Assembly (NCBI GenBank): GCA_018372435.1
Contig: JAHAJA010000008.1
Coordinates: 98,746-162,745 of the forward strand
DNA length: 64,000 nucleotides
Direction: 5' to 3'
Origin: Clostridiales bacterium
GTDB taxonomy: Bacteria; Bacillota; Clostridia; Lachnospirales; Lachnospiraceae
Shown here: positions 46,724-55,782 of the stretch, piece by piece
Layout of the letters: each line of letters opens with the position of its first letter
How positions within the stretch are numbered: position 1 is the stretch's first letter
Program-made: the position numbers and the translations under genes
Notes under the pieces: generated by a model
The model's input: only the letters and a program-made list of their open reading frames with translations
Databases searched by the model: none
What the model was told of the DNA's origin: nothing

Positions 46724-47188
46724 CTATAATTGAATTCTACCTTCTTTTTTCAAATATTCAATAAAACCTTTACAGCCTGCTAACACATCGCGATACGTTG
46801 CATCAAAGTCATGCGTATACCAAGGATCCGATACCTGAGAAGGCGTTCCTGTAAACTCTAACATAAGATAAATCTTATCCTTATGTCCCAGCATACGTTC
46901 CATATTTTTGATATTATAATTATCCATCCCAATAAAATAATCATATTTATCATAATCCTGTTTTCTTAATTGTACCGCTGTTTTACCCTCACAGGTAATA
47001 CCATACTCTTTCAATTTGGATTTCGTCCCATAGTGTACCGAATTTCCAATCTCCTCTGTACTTGTAGCTGCTGATTCGATCTCAAATTGTTCAGCAATTC
47101 CAAGCTTTTTAATCATATCTTTTAGAACAAATTCTGCCATAGGCGATCTGCATATGTTGCCGTGGCAGACGAAAAGTATTCGTATCAT
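46724..47188 (-). CDS. Low-molecular-weight protein-tyrosine phosphatase
   Basis: A 154-aa phosphatase with the P-loop CX5R in FVCHGNICRSPMAEF at residues 8-14 and the catalytic acid in SDPWYTHDFDAT near residue 120. Length is typical. Substrates in this organism are unknown; polysaccharide-synthesis regulators are usual targets. AGGAGAA precedes the ATG. Confidence 0.92.
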   Translation of the reverse strand: MIRILFVCHGNICRSPMAEFVLKDMIKKLGIAEQFEIESAATSTEEIGNSVHYGTKSKLKEYGITCEGKTAVQLRKQDYDKYDYFIGMDNYNIKNMERMLGHKDKIYLMLEFTGTPSQVSDPWYTHDFDATYRDVLAGCKGFIEYLKKEGRIQL

Positions 47189-47405
47189 ATAATTCTCCTA
47201 TTCTAAAATACTGTGAATCGCCCTGTTTTACTTGGGGTTGCAGGCACTTATGTTATTCTGTTTATTTGCTACACAATATAGCCTATCATTGCAAATCATA
47301 TCCCCGTGTAGTAGTAAAACGTAGTAAAAAATGGGGCGTGCATATTATAAAGATGGAAATGCACCTGCTCACCAAAGTATAGCACATACTTGAAGTTTAA
47401 TCCAT

Positions 47406-47437
47406 AAAAACAGCCGACCAGATTGCTCAAGTCGGCT
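47406..47437 (-). terminator. Terminator downstream of the 47566-48687 gene
   Basis: A 7-bp stem (AGCCGAC with GTCGGCT) and a 12-nt loop are followed on the minus strand by GTTTTTAT. It lies after the in-frame extension described at 47467-47565. Confidence 0.7.
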
Positions 47438-47466
47438 ACGTAATATTTTCTTTACTCAGAATATTC

Positions 47467-47565
47467 TTAATTTGTTGGTATAGTTTCATCTGAAGATATT
47501 TGTGGTTTTCTATATAAGTAAAACAATACGATTAAAGTTCCCCATGCCGATGATATTAACTTGTT
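47467..47565 (-). other. In-frame hydrophobic extension after the 47566 stop codon
   Basis: Reading past the TAA of the 47566-48687 gene in the same frame gives 32 codons to a second TAA. They encode a short membrane-helix-like stretch (LISSAWGTLIVLFYLYRK) and a polar tail. It may be the remaining 3' end of another membrane-protein gene, or the lost C-terminus of the upstream gene after a nonsense change. There is no ribosome site for independent translation. The 377-bp gap 47189-47565 otherwise contains only a terminator. Confidence 0.35.
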
Positions 47566-48687
47566 TTATTCCTTAATATCATTTGCAATTTCTTTAATAC
47601 TTTTTACATTATTCAGACTTGAACGTAATTTACTGTGCCTTTTCCTACGCTTCGAAATATAAAATAAATATCTTTCAATTCCATTTATTGTCGAAATGCA
47701 ACCTGTCCAACAAGATAGCATTGAATTTCTGGTTTTCTTAATTCTTTCAAAACTCAAATCATTCAGACAGTGTTCTATTTCATTTTTACTGCAACTTCCA
47801 ATACCATCCCACTGATACTTATTATCCGAATTAGTCAATCTTAACATAAATAACTGAAACCACATATCCTTATTGTACTTTCTAAAAAGACGTTTCCCGT
47901 TATTCTCCTCAATAAATTTAATTTTATCTTTTATTTCATTTACTTTAGCATCATATTCTTTAAAGTTGTACCTAAGCGAATAGTTATTGGGGGATGGCCA
48001 TTTAATTTGATAATCGATTTGTCTAATGCAAGAGCTACACTCCTCACAGTTTTCATATACAATTGGTCTAATTTCTAAAAGAATATTTGAAATTTCTATT
48101 TGCTTGTCTGCAATATCTTTAATTTTTTCACTTTCTTCTTTCGCCCATATTTCTTCAAATTCATAACTAGCAGATTTCTTTTTTATATAAAAAATATACA
48201 AAGATAGTAGCGCTATTATAACAAGAAGAATAGCACTTCCATTATCAATTATATATTGATACACATTTTGAATTTTATGAAGATAATCTATTTCCGAAAT
48301 CAACTTCAGTAATTTCATTATTTGAGTTTGAAACTTCTTCCATAACCACACTAATATCATTATAACATATGCAATTCTTATACCGATAAAAAATCTTAAA
48401 AATGAAAAAACACGTTCAAAAAAAATTAGTATTTTTTCTGGTATATTTATAGCTTTCTCTTGTTCCTTACTTAACTCTTGCATTATAAACAAATTAGGTC
48501 TGTAAATCAGATATGGAACTTTTTGCCCAATATATGTAATCGTATATAACATTTTTTCCCATGAACTTACTAAGTCATACCTTGTATATGGTATAATATT
48601 CAACCCATAATAATACAATTTGAAATCTTTAATTTTTTCAAGAAGAAAATCAAATATACAAGCCATAATAAAAACTATAAAATACAA
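47566..48687 (-). CDS. Membrane protein of unknown function
   Basis: A 373-aa protein I do not recognise. The first 180 residues contain three hydrophobic helices (residues about 2-20, 95-115 and 150-170); the C-terminal part is basic and polar with CEECSSC at about residues 215-221, a possible metal site. The start is TTG at 48687, chosen because GGAGG lies 7 nt upstream and no ATG is near. Base composition is poorer in G+C than its flanks. It is flanked by a terminator and a possible remnant sequence, suggesting acquired DNA. Confidence 0.65.
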   Translation of the reverse strand: MYFIVFIMACIFDFLLEKIKDFKLYYYGLNIIPYTRYDLVSSWEKMLYTITYIGQKVPYLIYRPNLFIMQELSKEQEKAINIPEKILIFFERVFSFLRFFIGIRIAYVIMILVWLWKKFQTQIMKLLKLISEIDYLHKIQNVYQYIIDNGSAILLVIIALLSLYIFYIKKKSASYEFEEIWAKEESEKIKDIADKQIEISNILLEIRPIVYENCEECSSCIRQIDYQIKWPSPNNYSLRYNFKEYDAKVNEIKDKIKFIEENNGKRLFRKYNKDMWFQLFMLRLTNSDNKYQWDGIGSCSKNEIEHCLNDLSFERIKKTRNSMLSCWTGCISTINGIERYLFYISKRRKRHSKLRSSLNNVKSIKEIANDIKE

Positions 48688-48872
48688 ATGCCTACCTCCT
48701 TAAATAGCATAAATTTCACTACTTACATCTGCCCTCACAATGAGATTCAGCTCAAATTAGGTTAATTATACCATAAGTCAACATAAATATCTTTATTTTT
48801 TACCATTTACTCACTGGATTTACCATTGGTATCTTTAGTTTATATGCAAACTACAGGCTAAACTATGTATGT

Positions 48873-48915
48873 AAAAAACCCCCGCCTGCCATTATCAGAT
48901 TACGGCAAGCGAGGG
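48873..48915 (-). terminator. Terminator after the mannanase gene
   Basis: CCCTCGC-TTGCCGTAA and TTATGGCAGGCGGGGG-type arms form a strong stem, followed on the minus strand by six T. It ends the GH5 transcript. Confidence 0.85.
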
Positions 48916-48960
48916 TAAAATATCTATAATCGGAGAGGGCTAATGTACTAAATTTTGAAA

Positions 48961-50379
48961 CTAATTACCATATACATAACAAACGGAATATACAGTCAGA
49001 TTGGAACCAGTCGCACCTACATGAACCTTGTCTAGCATACCACTGAAATTGTTGCTGCCTAAGGCAGATGCACAGTTACTGTAGTTGTATTTTGCGTAGT
49101 AGTGTCCGTTTGCGGTTCCACTTTCGCTCATGGTGACTTTGCCCCAGCTTGAACCACCCGACCAGCTCTGTAAAATCAATTCAAGAGCATTTTTGGTGCC
49201 GCTATATTCCACATAAAAATGTCCGCCGCTAGTGATAGATGAAGCATCAAAACTTCCACCGTTCTTCGTGGTTGTAACGGAAACTGCTTGATTCCAGTTG
49301 CTTGCTGAGTTACTACCATAAAATAGGGAGATATAAGAACTTTCAGAAGACGACGAACTGCTAGAATAAACCGAGCAGATATTCGAAGTGGCTTTAATAC
49401 CATAGCTTCCGTTAATCAGCGTATTTCCCCAAGTGGAGAGACTTGAGCCGTCCCATGAATTTGCAATATCCAGATAGGAGTAAGTTGAACTGTTTCCCTT
49501 CCATGACCATCCTAGATAACCCACGTTCTTAGTCTTACAATAGCTCATAATCGTACCTTCATCGACGTCTCCGTTCGTGTGTTGTGCACCAAACTCACCA
49601 ATTACGACAGGTACACCTATGCCGAGTGCATTGTCGATATTGTTTTTTACGGTAGAGGCACTTCCACCTGCATATTCATACATATGTATAGAAAAAACAG
49701 TGTTACCGGTGCTATCACTATTGTATACTTCTTTGCCGTAATATTTAATGGAATCCGGATATTGTCCCCAGCCGGCGCAGTCAACCATCAAAAGATTAGA
49801 AATACCAGCATTGCGTAGTGTCGGGATAGCTGATTTATAGCCCGAAGCCCAAGCGCTTCCGTTCCAGGTTCCATACCATTCATTAGCAATGTTGACAATA
49901 ACATATTTCTCGTTTCCGTTTAACACATCCTTCATCTCAATCCAGTAGTTCACGGCTGCATTCAGGTCTGAAACGGAGTCGCTTCCAGTTGCATCGTGTA
50001 CCTCAAGGATGCAGATCAGTTTATTCTGCTTGCACAGACTAATAATATTCTTCAGTTCATCCTTTGTTGTCTTGGAGTAGGACTTGCCGTCAGAAACAAC
50101 GACTCTGACCGTGTTAGCACCTGTGGCTGCAATTGCTTTCAGTGAAGTTTCCGTATAGGAAGTATACCAGGCATGCGCAACGTTGACACCGCGCATCACA
50201 AACGCTTTGCCATTTGCATCCCGAATTGTCGTTCCGTCTACATAGAATCCGCTGCTTGCTGCATGAACCGGCATAGACGGAACCGCAGTACAGATCATAC
50301 TAATAGCTGCAAGTGTCACAGCCAGCCCACGCAATGCTTTTTCTACGCAGCCAGCTATGCTTTTATATATTTTCTTCAT
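48961..50379 (-). CDS. Secreted GH5 subfamily 8-like endo-beta-1,4-mannanase with C-terminal binding domain
   Basis: A 472-aa secreted glycoside hydrolase. The signal peptide ends about residue 41 (VHAAS). The GH5 barrel spans 42-330 and closely follows the Bacillus mannanase pattern: FVMRGVNVAHAWY, NIANEWYG (acid/base Glu167), FSIHMYEYAGG, VVIGEFG (nucleophile Glu262) and GWSWKGNS. A Ser-rich linker (about 339-348) leads to a beta-rich C-terminal domain (349-472) that looks like a carbohydrate-binding module. The coding DNA is visibly richer in G+C than its neighbours, suggesting transfer. It would cut mannan outside the cell. GGAGGTA precedes the ATG. Confidence 0.88.
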   Translation of the reverse strand: MKKIYKSIAGCVEKALRGLAVTLAAISMICTAVPSMPVHAASSGFYVDGTTIRDANGKAFVMRGVNVAHAWYTSYTETSLKAIAATGANTVRVVVSDGKSYSKTTKDELKNIISLCKQNKLICILEVHDATGSDSVSDLNAAVNYWIEMKDVLNGNEKYVIVNIANEWYGTWNGSAWASGYKSAIPTLRNAGISNLLMVDCAGWGQYPDSIKYYGKEVYNSDSTGNTVFSIHMYEYAGGSASTVKNNIDNALGIGVPVVIGEFGAQHTNGDVDEGTIMSYCKTKNVGYLGWSWKGNSSTYSYLDIANSWDGSSLSTWGNTLINGSYGIKATSNICSVYSSSSSSSESSYISLFYGSNSASNWNQAVSVTTTKNGGSFDASSITSGGHFYVEYSGTKNALELILQSWSGGSSWGKVTMSESGTANGHYYAKYNYSNCASALGSNNFSGMLDKVHVGATGSNLTVYSVCYVYGN

Positions 50380-50904
50380 AAAAAATACCTCCGTTTACCA
50401 TAGTGGAATCCCCATTTCCACTTGGTTTGATTTTTAATTTCTTTGAATTATACAAATAAATATATGTACCTAACATTTTGATAGCGTACTAGCATATTTT
50501 CCCTATTTCTTATGCTTCAATTAATATCAGATAATTAGCAAAGACACATGAAAATATGTAGTTGAACAATGCCCCAAGTTTACACTATCATTTATGATAT
50601 AATCAAGTAATCCCTCTCCTTTTTCCTCCTTTTTTTAGTTCACTTGATTTTATATCCTTTGTTTTGTAAACCTCATTTTATAAGCTTAAATATTTTACAG
50701 GTTATTTATTACTTTATTTTTATTTATAATTTATTAATTTAATTTCATATCCAAGTTTGTATTAGCATATTTTTACTCTATTTAGCAATAACATTTTTAT
50801 TTTTTGTTACTTTTTTATGATTTACACCTTTTTCTCTATACAATCTAATTTAGAGATTATTATTAATATTAATTTTTATTTCGTTAACATAATTATATAT
50901 TATC

Positions 50905-50964
50905 ATTTTTACTCTTATTTTTACTCTTTTTTTACTCTTGTTTTTACTCTTATTTTTTACTCTT
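50905..50964. repeat. Five ACTCTT units in the 722-bp gap 50380-51101
   Basis: ACTCTT occurs at 50911, 50923, 50934, 50946 and 50959, spaced 11-13 bp, each preceded by four or more T. On the minus strand it reads AAGAGTAAAAA, repeated. The gap is extremely A+T-rich, holds no gene and includes the mannanase promoter region. The near-helical spacing could be regulatory or may only reflect slippage. Confidence 0.6.
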
Positions 50965-51039
50965 AATTTTCCCATTACTTTAAATCGGAAGTCCTAGTCC
51001 TTATTCAGGAAAGCTTCGTGCACCCGCCTAAAATATAAA

Positions 51040-51077
51040 ATGCTCTCTCCTAGATAAACTATCTTAGGAGAGAGCAT
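51040..51077 (-). terminator. Terminator after acnA
   Basis: A perfect 13-bp stem (ATGCTCTCTCCTA with TAGGAGAGAGCAT) with a 12-nt loop is followed on the minus strand by TTTTATATTTT. It lies 25 bp after the aconitase stop. Confidence 0.85.
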
Positions 51078-51101
51078 ATATTAGCAAATCAGTTATTTAC
51101 T

Positions 51102-53822
51102 TTAACCATATACATTAAATAATTTTTCCCGTAATACCATCGAAAGAATTCCGCCATGGCGGTAGTAGTCTATATCAACTTCTGAATCAAAACGTACTTG
51201 TGCTCTAAATTCCTTTTCATTCTTATCTTCTGAAATAGCTTTAACTAGAACTTTTTCATGAGGCTTAATTGACTCATCAATTTTTATTTCAAATGTCTCA
51301 CTACCAGTCAGACCTAAACTATCCGCAGAATCTCCATCTAAGAATTCAAGTGGAAGAATTCCCATCATTACCAGGTTCGATCTGTGAATTCTCTCAAAAC
51401 TTTCTGCTATAACAACTTTCACACCTAACAGATAAGAACCTTTTGCAGCCCAGTCTCTAGAAGACCCCATTCCATAATCTTTTCCAGCCAGAACTACAAG
51501 ACCGGTGCCATCTTTTTGATATTCTTGTGAGGCATCATATATTGACATAATTTCACCAGTTGGCCAGTAACAGGTGTATCCACCTTCTGTACCTGTAGCA
51601 ATCTGATTTCTGATACGAATATTGGCAAAAGTTCCTCGCATCATAACTTCATGATTTCCTCGTCTGGAACCATAGGTATTGAAGTGGGTAGGATCTACTC
51701 CCTGACTTATGAGATATTTTCCTGCAGGAGAGTTTTTACCAATGGCACCTGCAGGAGATATATGGTCAGTTGTAATGGAATCTCCAAACTTACCAAGAAC
51801 ACGTAATTGTTTTAGTTCCTTGATTGTGCCAACTTCCTTCGACAGACTCTCAAAAAATGGTGGATTCTGAATATAAGTAGATACTTCATCAAAGTCATAC
51901 AGAGCACCTATCTTAGCTTCAATGTCATTCCACATGGAGTTACCTTTATAAACCTGGTCGTACTCCCTTGTAAATACCTGAGGCTTCAACACCTTTCCAA
52001 TCATCTCATTGATTTCCTCAGCTGATGGCCAGATGTCTTTAAGATATACTTTCTCTCCCTTCTGGTTTTTAGAAAGGTAATCCTTATCAAAATCAATATC
52101 CACTGTTCCTGCCAGCGCATAGGCTACAACTAAGATAGGAGAAGCAAGGTAATTTGCCTTTACAAGTGGATGAATTCGTCCCTCAAAATTTCTATTTCCT
52201 GAAAGTACAGAAGTAACCAAAAGGTCTTTTTGTGTAATAGACTCTTCTATTTCCTTTAAAAGTGGACCCGAGTTTCCTATACAGGTAGCACATCCATATC
52301 CTACTGTCTCAAAGCCAAGCTGGTCAAGATAGTCCTGAAGCTCTGCATCTACAAGATATTTAGTAACTACCTTAGAGCCTGGTGCTAGAGAAGTTTTTAC
52401 ATGTGCAGGTACACTAAGTCCTTTTTCTAAAGCCTTTTTAGCCAGAAGTCCTGCACCTAACATAACATATGGGTTAGATGTATTGGTACAAGAGGTAATT
52501 GCTGCAATTACGATGGAGCCTGTTTTTAATGTGCTTTTTCTTCCATCACTAAGTGTAACATAGGCTTCCTTTTTAAATTCCTCTTCTGTCAATCCATGAC
52601 CCTGATTTCCCATTGGTGCAGTTACTGATTTTCTAAATTCCTCTTTCATATCTGTTAGAGGTATCAAATCCTGTGGTCTTTTAGGTCCGGAAAGACTTGG
52701 CACTATAGTAGATAAATCGACAGTCAAAATCTTCGAATACTTAGGTCTCTTACTATCCTTAGTGTAAAACATATGGTTTTTTTCCAGATAGGTTTTCACT
52801 AGTAATACCTGCTCTTCACTTCTGCCTGTCAATCTTAAATAGTCTAATGTAACCTCATCAACAGGGAAAAATCCACAAGTAGCTCCATACTCTGGGGCCA
52901 TATTGGCAATGGTTGCCCTATCTGCAAGAGAGAGACCTTCAATACCCTTTCCGAAATATTCTACGAACTTACCTACTACCCCTTCTTTTCTCAGTATATT
53001 AGTGATCTTTAATGCTAGGTCTGTTGAAGTGGTTCCTTTTGGTAACTCTCCGACTAGTTCTACACCAACAATACTAGGTACTGGGAAATAAGACGGTTGA
53101 CCAAGCATTCCAGCCTCCGCTTCAATTCCCCCTACTCCCCAACCAAGAACACCAAGTCCATTGATCATGGTAGTATGAGAATCTGTACCAACTAAGCTGT
53201 CAGGAAATAAATAAGTCTTATCTCCCTCCACTTTTTGCCTTACTACTTGAGCTAAATACTCTAAATTTACCTGATGAACAATTCCTGTTCCAGGTGGAAC
53301 TACCGTGAAATTATCAAAGGTTTCCTGAGCCCATTTTAAGAACTCATATCTCTCTTTATTTCTCTTAAATTCCATATCCATATTTGTTTTTAAAGCATCG
53401 TCTGTTCCATAGGCGTCAACCTGTACCGAGTGATCAATGATAAGATCCACAGGAACCTCTGGATTGATTTTCTCTACGCAGTCAAAACCTCCGATTTCTT
53501 TCATTGCATAGCGCATTGCAGCCAAGTCAACGACCGCTGGAACCCCTGTAAAATCCTGCAAAATTACTCTGGCGGGTTTAAATGGCACTTCTTCACCTTC
53601 GTGCTTTCCATTAGTCCAGTCAGCTAAGATTTCTACGTGTTTTTCTGTTATTGAGTGGCCATCACACTGTCTCAGTGCAGACTCTAAAAGAACTCTAATA
53701 GAAAAAGGAAGATGTTCTATATCGCTCCCCTTGTCTTTTAGTGATTCTATGCTGTAGTAGCTATATATTTGCCCATTTATTTGAAATTCTCTTAACGAAT
53801 CTTCTTTTACTTTAGTTTTCAT
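51102..53822 (-). CDS. acnA: Aconitate hydratase A
   Basis: A 906-aa aconitase of the AcnA/IRP type that interconverts citrate and isocitrate. The 4Fe-4S cysteines are in AITSCTNTSNPYVM and GYGCATCIGNSGPL; SRDWAAKGSYLLGVKVVIAESFERIHRSNL marks the swivelling C-terminal domain. The start at 53822 has GGAGG 6 nt upstream; an upstream frame of 8 residues is not supported. It appears monocistronic with its own promoter and terminator; no citrate synthase or isocitrate dehydrogenase gene is adjacent. Confidence 0.95.
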   Translation of the reverse strand: MKTKVKEDSLREFQINGQIYSYYSIESLKDKGSDIEHLPFSIRVLLESALRQCDGHSITEKHVEILADWTNGKHEGEEVPFKPARVILQDFTGVPAVVDLAAMRYAMKEIGGFDCVEKINPEVPVDLIIDHSVQVDAYGTDDALKTNMDMEFKRNKERYEFLKWAQETFDNFTVVPPGTGIVHQVNLEYLAQVVRQKVEGDKTYLFPDSLVGTDSHTTMINGLGVLGWGVGGIEAEAGMLGQPSYFPVPSIVGVELVGELPKGTTSTDLALKITNILRKEGVVGKFVEYFGKGIEGLSLADRATIANMAPEYGATCGFFPVDEVTLDYLRLTGRSEEQVLLVKTYLEKNHMFYTKDSKRPKYSKILTVDLSTIVPSLSGPKRPQDLIPLTDMKEEFRKSVTAPMGNQGHGLTEEEFKKEAYVTLSDGRKSTLKTGSIVIAAITSCTNTSNPYVMLGAGLLAKKALEKGLSVPAHVKTSLAPGSKVVTKYLVDAELQDYLDQLGFETVGYGCATCIGNSGPLLKEIEESITQKDLLVTSVLSGNRNFEGRIHPLVKANYLASPILVVAYALAGTVDIDFDKDYLSKNQKGEKVYLKDIWPSAEEINEMIGKVLKPQVFTREYDQVYKGNSMWNDIEAKIGALYDFDEVSTYIQNPPFFESLSKEVGTIKELKQLRVLGKFGDSITTDHISPAGAIGKNSPAGKYLISQGVDPTHFNTYGSRRGNHEVMMRGTFANIRIRNQIATGTEGGYTCYWPTGEIMSIYDASQEYQKDGTGLVVLAGKDYGMGSSRDWAAKGSYLLGVKVVIAESFERIHRSNLVMMGILPLEFLDGDSADSLGLTGSETFEIKIDESIKPHEKVLVKAISEDKNEKEFRAQVRFDSEVDIDYYRHGGILSMVLREKLFNVYG

Positions 53823-53874
53823 AACATACCTCCAGTCCTTGTACAATTGTTATATTACTAAGTTTATACTGTTA

Positions 53875-53902
53875 ATGTTAACAAGGTCTGGTGATTTGTC
53901 AA
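53875..53902 (-). promoter_or_regulatory. Probable acnA promoter with overlapping palindrome
   Basis: On the minus strand TTGACA (53897-53902) and TAACAT (53875-53880) are 16 bp apart. GTTAA-TG-TTAAC overlaps the -10 and could be an operator. The start codon is about 53 bp downstream of the -10. Confidence 0.55.
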
Positions 53903-53905
53903 TAG

Positions 53906-53930
53906 AAAACTGAAAGTTGCTCCTGCAACT
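53906..53930 (-). terminator. Compact hairpin after the 53951 gene
   Basis: AGTTGC and GCAACT flank a 4-nt loop, with TTTT close by on the minus strand. It abuts the acnA -35 box, so the PadR-operon terminator and acnA promoter are back to back. Confidence 0.55.
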
Positions 53931-53950
53931 GTAAAGTTTTTCTCAATTAA

Positions 53951-54436
53951 TCAATATTGCAATGTATAATAAGAATTCACGAAGTGACAAATACCGAAAA
54001 CTACAATAGCAACTACAGCCGGTATATTATGCATCCATAAAGCTGCAATAGCAAAGTACACAACAGGAAACACTGCCAATGGAGCTGGTATAAAACCAAA
54101 ATTCTTTCCAAGATAACTTACATCTCGACCGTTTATGAAATATCTTGCCCACAGATAGTAATACAGCAGTAAGAATACTACCATTCCAATTATATAAACA
54201 GGCTTATTATATCCCATGTTCTTATTCACAATAACAATAAGGAAGATTATGAACAAAACTCTTGATACATTCTCAAGCTGCTCCATAAAGATACTAGGCG
54301 TTGTTTGTGAATTAGTAATATTATTCTTTGGCAGGATTCCATATAGTATATTGGGCAACATAGCTAATGCCACAACTAGAAGGCCTCTCATCGAAAAACC
54401 CACATGTTCTTGAATTACACTTATTATTTCTTTCAT
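53951..54436 (-). CDS. Small multi-pass membrane protein, unknown function
   Basis: A 161-aa protein with four or five hydrophobic helices. I do not recognise a catalytic motif. It starts 15 bp after the PadR gene with AAAGGG 9 nt before the ATG, so it is co-transcribed with the regulator. PadR regulators often control small membrane or efflux proteins encoded beside them. Confidence 0.7.
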   Translation of the reverse strand: MKEIISVIQEHVGFSMRGLLVVALAMLPNILYGILPKNNITNSQTTPSIFMEQLENVSRVLFIIFLIVIVNKNMGYNKPVYIIGMVVFLLLYYYLWARYFINGRDVSYLGKNFGFIPAPLAVFPVVYFAIAALWMHNIPAVVAIVVFGICHFVNSYYTLQY

Positions 54437-54451
54437 AGCAAACAGCCCTTT

Positions 54452-54985
54452 CTACGATTCACGCTTTAATAGTTCTTCACACCAAGTTATATATAATCTC
54501 TGTTGTCCGATACCTAGGTTTAATACATCAACTATCTGCCTATGATTCTCATGCAATTCACTACAACTCGTTAACTGTGCATGGCATAGTTCAAAAAATT
54601 CCAGTTGCATCTTTGCCTGATCCATAAACATCTCAATATGCTTACGCATTGTATCCCAATCCTTATTTTGTGACACATATAGTTTCAATAAGAATTCGCT
54701 TCGTGTTGTATCTTTTTCATTTTCTTCTAATAACCATATGTGAATCTCTTCTCTTCCTTTGTCTGTAATATGATAACGGACTTTCTCTCTCTTCGTACCA
54801 CTCTCTTCCTGCTTTTCCTCAATCATACCTTCTGAAAGTAACGACTTCAGTTCTGGATAAATCTGACCATAACTTTCTTGCCAAAAGAAGTGCATTCTTT
54901 TATCAATAATCTGTTTCAATTCATAGCCACTTAAATCTTCCTCTTGAAGGAGACCTAATAGAACATATCTTGTTTTCTTCTTCAT
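54452..54985 (-). CDS. PadR-family transcriptional regulator
   Basis: A 177-aa regulator. The N-terminal winged helix has YVLLGLLQEEDLSGYELKQIID and FWQESYGQIYPELKSLLSEGMI; the C-terminal helical domain (about 85-177) is the long PadR-s2 type used for dimerisation. AAAGGAG precedes the ATG. The palindrome just upstream is a plausible autoregulatory site. Confidence 0.9.
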   Translation of the reverse strand: MKKKTRYVLLGLLQEEDLSGYELKQIIDKRMHFFWQESYGQIYPELKSLLSEGMIEEKQEESGTKREKVRYHITDKGREEIHIWLLEENEKDTTRSEFLLKLYVSQNKDWDTMRKHIEMFMDQAKMQLEFFELCHAQLTSCSELHENHRQIVDVLNLGIGQQRLYITWCEELLKRES

Positions 54986-55014
54986 TGCTTCTCCTTTAAT
55001 TATAATTTTGCATC

Positions 55015-55033
55015 ATATATCTTTTAGATATAT
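55015..55033. promoter_or_regulatory. Candidate PadR operator
   Basis: A perfect 7-bp inverted repeat (ATATATC, 5-nt spacer, GATATAT) lies about 30 bp upstream of the PadR start in the divergent PadR/CarD gap. A related TTTAGATATATC word recurs near 55110. Both fit a PadR-type site. Confidence 0.45.
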
Positions 55034-55225
55034 TTTTCAGTTGAGTCTATCACAATTAACATACGAAATCAATGCCAATACAAAAATATTTCAAGAAAAG
55101 TCATACCATTTAGATATATCAATGGCTTTTTCTATAAATTTGTGCTATACTAGTATTGTAACTGCTATTCAAGTATCTTTTTTGATACTAAGGTGGCTTG
55201 TTAGTTAAGGAAGCATGGTGAGCAA

Positions 55226-55714
55226 ATGTATCAAGTAAATGATGTAATTGTATACGGAAATAATGAAGTATGTAAAATTGAGACTATCGACATTCCTGAT
55301 TTTATTGAAACGACTGAAAAATACTATTATCTTAGACCTTTAAGTAATCCAGCATCAATTCTATATGTTAAGACTACGAATACGCAAAAACCAATGCGTA
55401 GTATTCTATCAAAAGAAAATGCGGAAGACCTTTTAAGTGAACTACCTTCTATAGAAGCTTTATATAATCAGAATGATAAAATTCGCGAAAAAGAGTTTCG
55501 TGATATTATAAGATCTTGTGATTGCAAGCAATTACTACAAATGCTAAAAGGAATACTCCTTGAAAAGAAACAGAAAGAAACCACAGGAAAGAAACTAAGT
55601 CTCAATGATGAGCAAAATTTTCATAAAGTTGAAAGTTGCTTAGCTAACGAATTTTCTGAAATCTTTCATATATCAGTTGAACAAGCAAAGAAGCAAATTA
55701 AGCTTGCAATGTAA
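55226..55714 (+). CDS. CarD-family transcriptional regulator
   Basis: A 162-aa protein on the plus strand. The first 60 residues form the CarD/TRCF RNA-polymerase-interaction domain (YQVNDVIVYGNNEVCKIETID, then YYYLRPL). The remainder is helical, ending SVEQAKKQIKLAM. CarD proteins bind the RNA polymerase beta subunit and affect promoter opening. GGTGAG lies upstream of the ATG, TATACT near 55146 may be its -10, and a strong terminator follows at once. Confidence 0.88.
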   Translation: MYQVNDVIVYGNNEVCKIETIDIPDFIETTEKYYYLRPLSNPASILYVKTTNTQKPMRSILSKENAEDLLSELPSIEALYNQNDKIREKEFRDIIRSCDCKQLLQMLKGILLEKKQKETTGKKLSLNDEQNFHKVESCLANEFSEIFHISVEQAKKQIKLAM

Positions 55715-55743
55715 AAAAGGTCGCCTAATTGGCGACCTTTTTT
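55713..55743 (+). terminator. Strong bidirectional terminator after the CarD gene
   Basis: A perfect 13-bp stem (AAAAAAGGTCGCC with GGCGACCTTTTTT) has a 5-nt loop. The A- and T-rich ends let it work on both strands, serving the CarD gene and the converging EFR1 gene. Confidence 0.92.
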
Positions 55744-55782
55744 ACATATTCATAAACAATTCTGGAATAATACTATTATTAT

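Noticed and set aside
51102..53822. Aconitase as an iron-regulatory RNA-binding system
   Set aside because: No stem-loop resembling an iron-responsive element was seen nearby; ordinary enzyme assignment suffices.
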